Below, piece after piece: positions 10,398-21,903 of a stretch of DNA of 35,303 nt. Origin of the DNA: Dimargaris cristalligena (taxonomy: Eukaryota; Kickxellomycota; Dimargaritomycetes; Dimargaritales; Dimargaritaceae); the NCBI GenBank assembly GCA_027576995.1, contig JANBQC010000279.1, positions 1 to 35,303 on the forward strand, in the 5' to 3' direction. Below the pieces are notes generated by a model. That model saw only the letters and a list, made by a program, of their open reading frames with translations, made no database searches and had not been told where the DNA came from. The position numbers and the translations under genes are program-made. Numbering within the stretch: the first letter of the stretch is position 1; each line of letters begins with the position of its first letter.

Positions 10398-13300
10398 TTA
10401 GGTTTGTTTCGTTCGTTTTCGTTTAACCGCCGAGAGGCTCATTGTTTTACCTGGCCGGGAAGTAGTAGTCCGGGTCAAGCGGGGTGTTTCACTAACGGAT
10501 GGGGATAAGGATGGGGTCGAGGACGTATCGCCGGGCCGGGGCGACGGGCTCATTTTACGCTTGGTTGACTGCGGGGTCGTTAGCTGGGCCATGTCGCTGA
10601 CTTTAGGGTTGAGCACCTTCGACATTAAAGCAAGGTAGGTGGTTTGGACCAGGGGCAGGTCAATCATGGTTTGCCCAATGGCCTTCAGTTCACCCACCGC
10701 AGGATCCATACGCCCCTTGTTTTTGCCTTTACTGCTTGGGCGGTTACATATCCAAGGGGGTAAACCCGTGGGGACGCCGTGTTGGTCGTGATCGACGGTT
10801 AGGAAATTGTGGATAAATTCGGTCGTGACGCATAGGCATTGCTGTTCTACTACCAAAATGTCCAACATATCGCGGCGGAGCTGGTTAACCACGTCCTTGT
10901 CCACAATAAGGTGGGTAAATACCTGGGTAGCCAGGGTGCGGAGTTTCTCGCGTTGCTCGCTAATTTTACAGGCAACGACCTGCGCCCCGCCCGCCTGGAT
11001 TATGCGCGTGTAGCAGTCGAGTTTACGGTCACTGGCGCATAGTAAAACCCGCCAAGCCACGAAGGCGCCCCGCACGGAGTGGGTGGTCCGACTTGATTTG
11101 GTCAAATGTTCCCTCCACTGTTGTGCGGCAAAGGCCAAATTCGCCTCATCCGGGGGGATATTATGGTTCTGTGACCATTCATAGGGGGTTTCGTCTAGAA
11201 ACTTACCCTGTTTGGCACTCTCTTCGAGATAGCTAGGTTGCAGAACCCTAAGTTAAGTTATCGTAAATCGGATATTATAGAATAGCGGAGAATTAGTACT
11301 AATTTATCATTCGAGTTATTCAGGAAACTCCAAATGGGGCCCTATCATTTTATGCAGAAAATTCACAAACAGATATACATATGAATTTCAACTTACCATA
11401 ATCCCATCGAAATTGCCGCAATCAGTTTCTCGCTACGATTGGCGTACCCGGCAATCAGGTGGGTACAGGTAGGGTCGAACCCGTCCTTATCAACCACCCG
11501 ACCGCCCAGTTTTTCTAAGAGCGCGACGATTTTCTTGCGCTTGACGGGCGGAATACTGGATAGTTGAAAGATACGGACTTTAGCGGGCGGAGCAGTCCTA
11601 TTCCTGCTTTGTTTCGAAGGCGACGAGCTCCTAGAATTAACCGACAGGGATGCGTCGCGTAAGGAAATGGGAGGGGGCTCCGAGCCTAGCGAGTCCAAAT
11701 TGGAATCGTTCTCGACCGACTTGGAATTAGCGGCGCGGGTCGACAAGATGTCTGATGTAGTAGTCGTTGCTGGCTTTGCAGCCTCCCCGCCGTCCGATAA
11801 ATGGGTGGCGGATGATGGTAATATTCGGGCGTCCAAGTCAGATGAGGTAAGCGCAGTTTCAAAGAGGGACAGGTCGCTATCGGCTCGGGGTAAGGGGGCC
11901 ACAGGTGGTACACCCAAGGTTTTGCCCGACCGTGGAACAGTTGGGACAGTGAGGGCTGCGGCAGAGGTTGGGGACAACCCTGACTCCAGGAACGGATTCT
12001 CATAATGGGTATCAATCCCAACTTGGCTGCCAGTTCCCTGGTGATTCCCGGGGGTCTGCGTGCTGCAGCCTGCCGAAGTACCCGATGGCATTGGTGACGC
12101 AGCAGCCTCGGAGGCCGTGCTACTATTGCTTGCATTGCTATTGGACCTATGGTGCGAAGTATCCCTTAGGCGATTAAGTAGTAGGCTTCGTTCCCGCTGG
12201 GCCTCGGGGTCTTGGTATTGGACCGTTAATTGTTCTTGTGTCATTAGGAATAGAGCCGGGCTCATTCCGCCCGTTTCCGCACCGGGGGCAGGTGGGACTG
12301 GTGTCGACTGGGCCAGGCTATTCCCTGAATCCGGGCGCGCCGATGGCTGTGGGGCGGTAGTCGTAGGTGTGGTGGCCACCTCAGTCCATACAGGCGACTT
12401 GGCTTCAACTACAGTAGCGGGTGCCATAGTAGTAGTAGTAGTGGTGGTGGAGGTGGTGGTAGCCGTAACTTTCAGCTCCTCTGGGCCTCGGTAGCGGCGC
12501 TTTAGGGATATTTTTGGGTCTCGCAGGGTCGGCATTTTCCCCAACAGAGTCTCGATTTCGGAGGCGTAGTCCTTGACTGGTACCGCAGGGACGGGGTGAG
12601 TAGGCGGGGGAGGGGGCAGACTGGCCTCAGGGGTTGCTGGGGAGGCCGATTGAACAATAATGCTAGGGGTCTGAGGCATTGTTGGTGGGTGACTTACAGC
12701 CGCTGGAGGCGGCGTTGGTGTGGGTGGTACGGCAGCCGTAACGATTGGAGTGGAGGGTCTGGCATTCGGCTCATCAGCAGCGTTAGGGAGGGCAGGTTGG
12801 AGATTTAATAATAAACAGGGGTTGAATGTATGGGGAAAGCCCGATACCGACAACCGGCGGCCTTCTTCGAGACAGCGGTAAAGCCACCAGGGAGAGACAA
12901 TCAGTTTATGCATACCCCGGGCCTGCTTGAACTCTTTGAAAGTCTCCTGCACCCGATTGCCCTGGTGTATATAATGGGTGCACGAGTCGTTCAGGGACCA
13001 TACTACATGGGCTCCCATGCGGCGGGCCAAGTCGGTTAGTTCGGATCGCCGGTGATTGATCCGAGTGCTTATATAGAGTACAGCGCCTCGCAATATTGAT
13101 TCGGGTGAAGGGGGGGTGTTGGAATCTGTAGCCGAAAACGCGCTCCAAGCCGAATCTCCTGAATGCTGATAATGAGGTGAATGCAATGAGGCGGACAATA
13201 ATGGCTGGCCCGTGACACGGGCCATAATTTCACGAGTGGGGGTTTTCAGGTCCAGTAGGGCATCGGTGATGTCGAATTGAAGGCCAGAGGGGGAATCGAG

Positions 13301-15904
13301 GCTGAAGCGGGCGTCCCGGGTATGGCCACCAAGAACAGGGTGCATGGGAGTCCCTAGGGGAGTATGAGAGGCCGACAGGGCCAGTGAAATAGCTGGGGTC
13401 GGAGTTAAGGGCTCGGCTACGCTCACGGCTGGAGTGGTACTTGAGCTCGGGTCGGCTGTTCGCCCAGCTGTGGAAGGAGTGAAGGTTTCGTAGAAATTCA
13501 AATGTACTGGTGTAACGGGGGCCGGTTGCCCGGCGGGTGTTAACAAATGGCTAATCGGGGGTGAAGCTGGTTTGCTTGGGTTTATCTCAGGATGTAGTTC
13601 GACGGAAGGCTCGTCCGGCGGTGACTGTTCAACGGGACGGGCCAGTTGGTACACCCAGTCTGCCCCATGGACGGGGATGCCCCATTCCAGGGCCTTGGTA
13701 TATTTGGCTCCCGAGGCGTGCAGAGCCACTAGGTGGGTGTGCCGCCGGGAGAATTTCACATTGCACGCGACTCCGAGGGTATTAAGGAGCTTGAGAAGGT
13801 GCCCCCGTTCGAGACCTTCAAACCCACTAATGCTGATCAAACAAGATGAGAGGGCAGACAACGGCCGCGGAACTTCAAGGGGTCGGTAGTGGATCGCACT
13901 GTATTCATCATATACAATATGATCTTCTAAGCATTTTTCCAGCCAGCACTCGGTTACAATGTGCAGAGTTGAGCGGCCATCGGCTAGGACAGGGGTATGC
14001 CGGGTCCGAGTTAGGAGGGCCTTGAAACGGTGCGGCTGGGGGACAGCATCGGCCGAGGAACCCCCAAGAGGGGTAATGATGTAGACGACTTTAGATGGTG
14101 ATGATTCACGGGTTCCTGAAGGGAAAGGCATACTTCGCAATTGATCGAGGACCGCGGCTGACTGATCCGATAACAACAGGTCCAAATCACTGTTGGTGAG
14201 GGCTGATTCCCAGATGCGGCCCCCGTGTTGGGTAATGACTCGGTGTAGTACGGCTAGCTGCTGTGAACTGAAATACAGGGTTATAAAAAGCACATGGGCC
14301 AAAAGAGCTGGGGTCTCGTTATTCGCCGACTGGATAGCCTTCGGACTCTGCTCTCTCAATGGATCTGGCAAAAGGGCTGGTAAAGGGACTGAGCCGGTAC
14401 ATGGTGTGGCCATAGTGCGACTAAGTAATGGGTGGACTTCACCGGCTATTTGGGGCCCAACTCGGCGAATGTAGGGCGAGTCAGGAGGACCATTCTTAGT
14501 AAATTCCGAGGTGAAGTCGTGACACGATGACTTGGCCCGCCGAATGGTATTGGGGGGCTTAGATTCCAACACCCCGGGCACGGGGTTACTTGGCGACAGG
14601 TAGCTAGGTGTATTTATATTTTCGGCTGAGGCCGTCATTAGATTGGTTTTGCCAGAGAGGGTTGAGATGGAGGCCAGTCGCCGGGAAAGTGGGGTAGGGG
14701 TGTCGGGATTCGCACCAGTTTCCCGCCGCGCCAACAAATCGACTTCCATTGCAAATTCATTGGGGGGCTCGACGGTTCGAGGAAAGGAAATCAGATAAGG
14801 AGTAATGGGCAATTGCGTGCGCTGATGGTAACAGTCCCGCAGCCAGCGCTGATTTACGATATGGAAGCCAGAGCTGAGGTGGGAGGTGAGCAAGATGCGG
14901 TCCTTGGCGGAAAGCTGGGAGCTAAAGGTGACGAAATGGGTAATGGAGGCCGCTGGGAACCGATTGAGTCTAACCCCACCTCCTTCGTCGATTATTTTTT
15001 TCAGGTGCAGCAACTTTGTGGGGCTGAATCCGTAGCCCAGATAAATGAAGCAACCGGCCAAATAGTGGGGGGCACTACCCCCCTCTAATTTAATGGGGAT
15101 ATGTAAGTGCGTCCCAGTGACGGGCTGAGGCTCGGGCGTAGGAGTGAAAGTGGGAGTAGGTGACCGGGCGGTAACTGCGGTGGAATTATCCTCAGCCGGA
15201 CCCTTTGGGGGGTCCGTCTCGCCCATTCGACCATCGGAGGCGGCCCGGCATAACGGCCGGCGAGGGGGGGAGTTCGGACCCTCGGGGGCAGTCGCCGCGC
15301 GTTGGAGTTTCGAGCCTGTGGAAGAGTGGGCCACTGGTACGGGATATAGGGATTCGTCCGCACAGGCCCCCATCTTCACGCTATCGTGGACCCAGTCCAT
15401 ATTGACGATATGAGTGCCGCCCCACCCCTGTGCCAACCGGTACTTTTCCCCCCTAGCGGCTTGGGCCACCAAATGGGTGCAGCGGGGAGTGGCAGACCGG
15501 TCGTACAGGCCGCCATGGTGGGTGATAAGGCCCTGAATTTCCGACCGAAGCGTCGTGCTGGGGAACCCGGTGAGATGCACGCGGCAGCCAGCGAAGGGGG
15601 GTAAAAGGAACCGCTTAAGGGTCACTTCAGGATCCAAATGCGCGGAAGAAGGAGTGACCTCCTCCGCTAGGGCGTGACGGTGGGTGTACACCCATTCGGG
15701 TCGCACAATCGGCTTGGAGACCCGGACGGCTAGTTTGTACTTGTCTGAGCCGGTTTTTTCCGCGATAAGCACGTTGACGTCTTCGGTGTAATCGCCCGTA
15801 TACCGACCACCACACTCTTGGATGGCAGCAGCCAGCTCTTGCCGCTGAGTAGGGCCAAGTCCCGTACTGCATATTAAATAGCGATTCAATGGACCAGGAG
15901 CCAT
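10398..15904 (-). CDS. TOPBP1: TopBP1-like multi-BRCT checkpoint/replication scaffold
   Basis: This encodes a 1785-aa TopBP1 homologue, a nuclear phosphopeptide-binding scaffold for replication initiation and ATR checkpoint activation. Exon 1 is 15904-11397, the intron 11396-11248 (GTAAGT...TAG, phase 2, inside BRCT7), exon 2 11247-10398. Approximate domains: BRCT1 7-92 (T14, K55), BRCT2 103-190 (T112, K154), BRCT3 281-370, BRCT4 534-675, BRCT5 685-760 (S693, K734), BRCT6 937-1032, BRCT7 1443-1520 (S1449 or S1450, K1493), BRCT8 1562-1655. The named residues match the phosphate-binding Ser/Thr and Lys of human BRCT1, 2, 5 and 7. VQYQDPEAQRERS (1228-1240) aligns with the ATR-activation motif, with Y1230 at the human W1145 position. 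BRCT0 is absent. Linkers are rich in Ser/Thr-Pro and include a threonine run near 1149-1159. A basic KRKRTK at the C-terminus may be a nuclear signal. Yeast Dpb11 and Rad4 have only four BRCTs. Confidence 0.95.
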
Positions 15905-17527
15905 GGGGCATGTGGGGTCGAGCCTCGGGCTACGATGTATTGAATTTCTGAAGAACCACTAGGAGAATTTACTAGGGCTGGTCAATAAAAAAAAGACTGG
16001 TGTACAATAGCTTGGCTCGCTGGTGACTGGCACTAATGTAGAAGAAAGAGGGACTACTTGGCAGGCTAATGTACCAAAAAAATAAATAGAAAAACAATGG
16101 TAGCACAGTGATGTGGCGGAGTTTGATAAGTGAAAAGCCACTAGAATTTATATATATAGGGGCCTAGGAATAACATTACAAAGGAAGTTTAGTACAACTG
16201 AAGGATATATATTAGTAAGGGAGCAAGGCAAATGAGCCCAGAAAAAAAGAGAACAATAATACACTGTTGGAGGTCAGAAAGAGTCGAGTGGACTAATGGT
16301 GATCTATACTAATACTAATTCCACGCCACCAACGGTGGGTTTCCGCAGCAGGCCTCGTCCCCTAGCCCATTTAAAGTAACTCTGATAATAATTTTCGACG
16401 CACAAGCAATCAGAGTTCACCGTAAGGAGCCAATTAGGAGCACCGGTAAATATATCATACGGGGAACTTGATAGATATAATTCCAAATGAATTCACTCAG
16501 GAATTATGTCTGCATAATTGGGTGGCATATTTATGTGGCTAACGGTTATCTATAGTGACATTCCCATCGTAACCCAGCGGTTCATGATATACAAAGGAAA
16601 GGACACGATCCCCCTGGCCAATTTAGTCAAAGACCAAGGCCGAGCTGGTGGGCAAAGCCGATATATGCTGTACACTATTGTTAATAAAAAGAATTGCAGT
16701 TATAAGGTCTATCACACAGTTTGGAAAAATCGTGAAATAATTACCTGATAGACTGAATGAATAGAATATAGTGGGCCATACTTCTTCCGAGAGGCATTTA
16801 TATAGACAGACCGACTAGGCAATGTGGGGCCACAATTTCTGAATAGACAGTCAGAATCACTCTTTCAAGAAACTACAGTCATACATGGTATTAATTTTTA
16901 GAAGCTAAGGCATAGTCCAACGAACTGTGGAAACTTACTGATTTGGGGCTGCTTCATTCTAGGCAGTATCCAATACCTTAACCAATGAGAATACTAAAGC
17001 AGCAGTGGAATCTTGGCCATTGAAATTTTAATTTGGAACCAGCATCAATATCAAGTGAATTCGCCTCTGAACAGTAGACCTTTATAGTAAAACATTGAGT
17101 ATTCACTCATGCATTATTCCTCAAAAAGTTATATATATAAGAGGTAGCACCCAGTAATTAAAATTCAATATAATATTAAGAAAATAGTAGACCATGTTGC
17201 CAAAACCCCATTTCAGAGCCAAGGGGCTGGGGGGAAGGAGGGGGACTTTTATTTTTGTAATAATGGGGTACTGGCTTTTAGGGAGATGGGATGCCTGTTA
17301 TCTTCTGGTATATACTATGAAGGTGTAGCTGGGGCATTGCTATGTACCAGGTCTTATGTCAAGTAGGAGAAGGATCGTTCAGTGCCAAAATGGTCAAATG
17401 TGAAAGGTGTCCATCATTTACCTGAGAAGCCATTTACAGTTACACTTATTTTTCATGGATAGCCATAATACAAAATTATGTATAGAGTACAGAAAAGTGG
17501 CATGGCAAAGTAAAGATGTTGAAGTAC
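15905..17527. other. TopBP1 upstream region, no supported gene
   Basis: A TATA-like run lies at about 16145-16161, some 245 bp upstream of the TopBP1 ATG, and is a possible promoter element. An out-of-frame ATG at 15911 precedes the chosen start by seven bases. Open frames at 16304-16486 (minus) and 16518-16748 (plus) have no recognisable motif; the second starts at TTG, so they are not called. A G-rich patch (about 17221-17250) stands out from AT-rich surroundings. Confidence 0.4.
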
Positions 17528-17775
17528 AAGGAATTGTTATTGGAAATTCATTTCCCCCGTCCCACTGATTCCATCTCTGTGATTGGCTCGTCCTATACTC
17601 GGGACTATATTCTAGCCATTACTATATCATTCTATACCTGGGACTTCGTCCTAATTATTATTACTGCTATTATCCAATTCAATAAAACCAACCGCGGGCA
17701 TCTAGCCTTGCCCCTTGCGGTTTTCTCTCTCTTCTTTAAATCTTTATAGTTGCAACTGAAGGTACTTGCATTTAC
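17528..17775 (+). repeat. Dispersed repeat D, copy 2
   Basis: This is the partner of 6831-7035, in the same orientation, with shared blocks in the same order (CCCACTGATT at about 17561, TACTCGGG at about 17596, AATAAAACCAA at about 17683, TTGCGGTT at about 17715). A 77-codon frame runs across it (17516-17749), but the equivalent frame is not conserved in copy 1, so I treat it as non-coding. Confidence 0.55.
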
Positions 17776-18008
17776 CATTATATTTATATTTCTAACAATT
17801 GTTACCAAGTAATTCACAATAGGCAAAATCAGGTAAATCACATTGGTGAAAAAACCACCAGTTGGAGCAATTATAGACAATACATTTGCCATTCCATTTT
17901 GTATACATTAGCTGTAGAAGTATTGTGAAAAATATGTGTCAGTGAGGTTCCCAAAATCAATTCCAACAAAGAAGCCAATGGCTGCAGGATATGGGAGAGG
18001 TTTAACCG

Positions 18009-18112
18009 AGCTGTATAACAAAAAATCCATTAGATGAAGCAAATATTACTGATTAAAAATAAATCTCTCATGTATTATCACACACACTTGTCATTTAAAA
18101 CCTTATACAGCT
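18009..18112. repeat. Short terminal-inverted-repeat element E, copy 1
   Basis: A 104-bp segment is bounded by perfect 10-bp inverted ends, AGCTGTATAA (18009-18018) and TTATACAGCT (18103-18112). It aligns with 27229-27334. The ends of the two copies differ, yet each stays self-complementary. Similarity also continues outside the inverted ends (for example TTCACCCAT about 12 bp beyond the right end), so the mobile unit, if there is one, is larger than the hairpin. It looks MITE-like, with no coding capacity. Confidence 0.5.
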
Positions 18113-18756
18113 AGGCCTGATTTCACCCATATGTTATTCACAATAAATTTATCTAAGGGCATCTTTAAAAATATATACCATAGCCAAATGACTTGATATG
18201 TAAAAATAGGTGCCTTCCATCAGTATTGTGTAGATTTATGGCAGTTGGTAAGGCAAAGGGCAGATCTGTATTATATAAGGAACAAATAAGTATAAAAGGG
18301 GAGTATATTTTGTAGCTATAAAATTATATTAGGCCAATCAAAAGATGGTACTAAGTGGTTTTCTAGAGACTTACTGTTACTAATAATACATATAGTGATG
18401 TAGATGAGTAATATTGATTGACCTAGATAAGCCCAAAAATATCACACTAGCTGACATGTCCAGTTAAACCTAGTACAGTCGTAGCCAGAAAGAGTGAGGC
18501 AAAATATTGAATCTAACTGAACAAAGAACCTCATCCACCACCCATGCATCATTCAAACTGCCGCCTTGCAATTGTCATAAGCACGGAAGAATCTAAACCA
18601 ATTGTCTTGGTACTAACCTTTATTTTACGCCAGTTTCAAAATAAATCCTTGTTTAATAAGTTATATTTAATTCACCAATATAAAAAGGCCATTATTTCCT
18701 ATCGAATTCAACCAGGCATACAAATTTATTAAGAAAATAAAAATTTAATTATACAC
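18113..18756. other. Intergenic, no supported gene
   Basis: AT-rich sequence lies between element E and retroelement copy C. A 62-codon frame at 18544-18732 (plus) has no recognisable motif. The sequence just below 18757 is very AT-rich, like the flank beyond the 3' end of copies A and B. Confidence 0.4.
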
Positions 18757-19790
18757 ACATTTAACCTGCACATTGGCAGGTACCACCCGGGTATGGATTA
18801 TGAGGTGGCTGGTACATTGGGTCGACCCCTGTGCCGCGGAGAGCTTGGCAGAGGGTTTAGCCGTGGTATAGTCCCTGCCTAATACCAGGGAGGGATTACT
18901 ACTTACACCCCACCGGGGGTGCATATCTGGGTTTTTAGCCTGCTTTGTAGCAGGAGGCAATCGGAATATTGCCATACAGATAGCTAATGAGTAAAGAGGA
19001 GACCTGAATGTGGTCCCACGAAATAGTGGTAGAAGATAACGGAAGCAATTCCAAAAAAAACAAGCAAGACCTTGGAGATTTCTTAGTAATAATACTAGGT
19101 GTGGGAAAGTGTAAAGCACGATGACAGCAGAGGGGTGCACATGGCATGTGTTTTTGTCTGATATAATGTTTAGTGGAGGGCCGCTCACCCTCCTTTATAT
19201 ATTAAAATTTATGCTCATATGAAGTAGGTGTTCTATAAGATGGCCAATTGAACTTCCAAAGTATGCTTGCATCAAAAGATATTATATATATTCTTCGGGT
19301 GAACAATAGGCCAATTGAATATTTATTGTCAAAACTTGACAAGGGATAATAACGATGTCCACAGATTGGCTGGGATAACTATTCGGCTGGATTCATGAAA
19401 TCTTATTATGAAGTACCTGGAATCAGGTTGGTCACTTGGAAAAGGCCGGTCACAGTGGCTTAATATAATGACTGAAGGCACTACTTACGATGCCTGGCTG
19501 TGGGATAGTGATTGTACCAAGATTCTTCAATAGTAACTTTTACAAAACTTGATATTCATGATGACTACAAAATGACACTCCACCGCTGCATGCTTGCCTG
19601 TTTTCAAACAATAGACACCTAATCAGGGAAGGAATCCAATCCCTGTTATGAGACCTACTGTACAATGTATTTGGGTTATTCAAACCAAGTCGGAAATTAA
19701 AATTTATCACCGATAAACCCGGTCATATCCTGCTAGATTAGTTGAACTCCCGATCAGGTGCTCATTGTCTCGACATATCAATGTCATTTT
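18757..19790 (-). mobile_element. Decayed retroelement (Ty3/gypsy-like), copy C
   Basis: This is the inverted counterpart of copy B. On the minus strand a 147-codon open frame (19188-18745) begins with PLNIISDKN, matching the integrase-like block of copy B. It continues through NPSLVLGRDYTTAKPSAKLS, nearly identical to copy B. A two-base deletion near 18826 then shifts the frame; in the shifted frame GRPNVPATS-stop matches the end of copy B. The 3' hairpin is at 18765-18780. Over 19326-19578 it aligns without gaps to 8245-8497, with 44 differences of which 40 are transitions. It is inactive by sequence. That it is a repeat is firm; the class is inferred. Confidence 0.6.
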
Positions 19791-21690
19791 CATACACAAT
19801 GTCGCTAATCACGATGAAGTTAGTTTGGTTTAGTAGTGTATTTAAAAATCCATAACTTGTACATCGTGGATGACCTTCGGTGTATGCTTGTGGTGTATCA
19901 TGTAAATGAAGTCGCAGGCTTCTTACATTGGAATCAATAGTTATTGGTATGAGGAAATATAAGTCTCAACGCCACATGGTCTGGCAGCGGTTTGATTCTC
20001 TTAGGAATTGGAGTATGTGCCGGAACCCTGTAATAACTGGGACACTGTCTCCATTGGCATGCTTCTTAAGAATAAAACTTCCCCTTCTACACTGTTAAAC
20101 GTAGGCGGAGTCTTGTATTTGGACATGTGTGTTCCCATTATTGCTGTGGAATTGTCTCGCCTTCATAGACGATGCAGTGCATACAGTAACAGTGCCAGGG
20201 TAACAGACAGATGTATACTAGATAATAATATCGTTTCGCAAGAAAACACTCACACAATTACGACACTACTAGAATATAATTATAATTAGAATGCCTAGTT
20301 TCGAGGTTAGCATGGTCAGTGTCCTAATGTTGGAAAGACATTCCCAGCCATAGTTTTAGTTGGCATCGGTGTACCCTTTATCCCGTTGGATGAGTCGGTC
20401 AGTTGAACCCTTCGGCCATTATCATGTCATTCATTTAATAATATTTACCAGAAAGTAATGGCGGGCATGGCCGATGTACTGTTTCCGTACCAACACGTTT
20501 GGTGTCCAATTGCTTTCCTTAGAAACGTAATATATATTTATATATTTAGATAGGTGTATAAATAAGGAAAATGTCAGTACTGGCTAATTTATAGATTCAA
20601 TCAACAATAACCACTATGTGTGTTAATTTGATGAATCCAGCACCATCCCATATGTGTCTAAATTTGTTCTACTTTTATTATGAACGGCCTATTTGATAAT
20701 TATTCTGAAACCGGTGCCAACTAATCCTAGCCCACCTAAAAGGATTACATGAACCAACCCTTTTCTATTCAAGTGGCTGAAAAATACTACAGTTTAGCCA
20801 CGTCCCCAAGCAGCATGTAATCTTCATGGTTTAAATCAGTATCCTATTTTCTATAAGATCTAACGCTTTATTTCTATATAATTCAACTTTTGCTTTTAGG
20901 AGCGCCTAGCTGCTGCTTGCTCTCATATTCAAAATATACTTAGCCACGAGGCCATATATTTTTTAACTATTATATTTCAAAATAATGCTACGCCTAACGC
21001 GTATTGTGTCCATACGTTAAAATTTTTTACTGGTATTAGGAATCCCGGGCCGTTTCCAATCAAATGCATTTTCCCTAACCCTTAGCCATTAGTTCCCAAT
21101 TACTCCCCCCATGCGAGTATGGAAAAGGCATATATCCATTGTAAAGCAAAAATTCCGTTAAAGGCAATTAACTGGGCTAATTAAAAATAGTGTTTCTGCC
21201 TTTTCTATTTACATTTTGATCATAATTATTTATAGATGCATTGAATTGCTCCCATATCAAGGTGAATGGTTGGGGACTATTGTGCAGCAACTGTGCATCA
21301 AAAGAATAGTTACACGACTAATCGGGAGACCAAGTTGAAAAGGCGGCAATATAATAGTTCATGACGCCGGGTTTACACCAGTTATGCCCGCCAAGCCTTG
21401 TTAGCTACACCTTTGCCGCATCTGTGGTATTTGATTAGTAGAAGGGCAGTTGCTAACAGGGGGTATAGATGACACCATCCAGTGGCATGGCCTAGGACGC
21501 ATCCACCGTCCTCTTTTGGTGGAACACCTCAACTGTAATTAAAACAATGGGCAATATTTTTGTATACCTTGGAATTAATAAAAAAGGGTGTTGGGCAATG
21601 CATGGAAAATTCCACATCTTCCCTTATCCAGCTCGGGCACTTTCCTCCCTGCCCATACCTCTCTGCCCACCTGTACTTCCTCTCCACGTC
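19791..21690. other. Intergenic, no supported gene
   Basis: Nothing is firmly coding. A 93-codon plus-strand frame (20008-20289) starts at TTG and has no recognised domain. Its left end may overlap the eroded 5' part of retroelement copy C. An AT-repeat patch lies at about 20528-20550. Sequence becomes pyrimidine-rich on the plus strand after about 21610, approaching the next gene. Confidence 0.4.
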
Positions 21691-21710
21691 CGACTATATT
21701 ATATATACTG
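21691..21710 (+). promoter_or_regulatory. Possible TATA element of the F-box-like gene
   Basis: A TATATTATATATA-type run lies about 200 bp upstream of the ATG at 21904, inside a pyrimidine-rich stretch. Position and composition suit a fungal core promoter, but no transcript data support it. Confidence 0.3.
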
Positions 21711-21903
21711 ACCACCTTCTCCATTGCCTTGTTTCTGGCATAGGTTCTCCATATTTACCAGGCTCCAGTTAATATTATCCTATACTTGAACTTCTTTTGT
21801 GTACCACTACATTATTCTACAGAAGATGGTATCTTATTGTTGCCCCCCTTTATATCTTCAGTCCATTTCCTATTCCTTCCACTGACCACTGGGATCCTTG
21901 AGA

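Noticed and set aside
12060..12494. 144-codon plus-strand frame with valine runs
   Set aside because: It is the antisense reading of the TopBP1 threonine-rich linker; the valine runs mirror the ACN codon repeats.
20008..20289. 93-codon plus-strand frame with several cysteines
   Set aside because: It starts at TTG, the cysteine spacing fits no zinc finger I know, and no adjacent exon could be joined to it.
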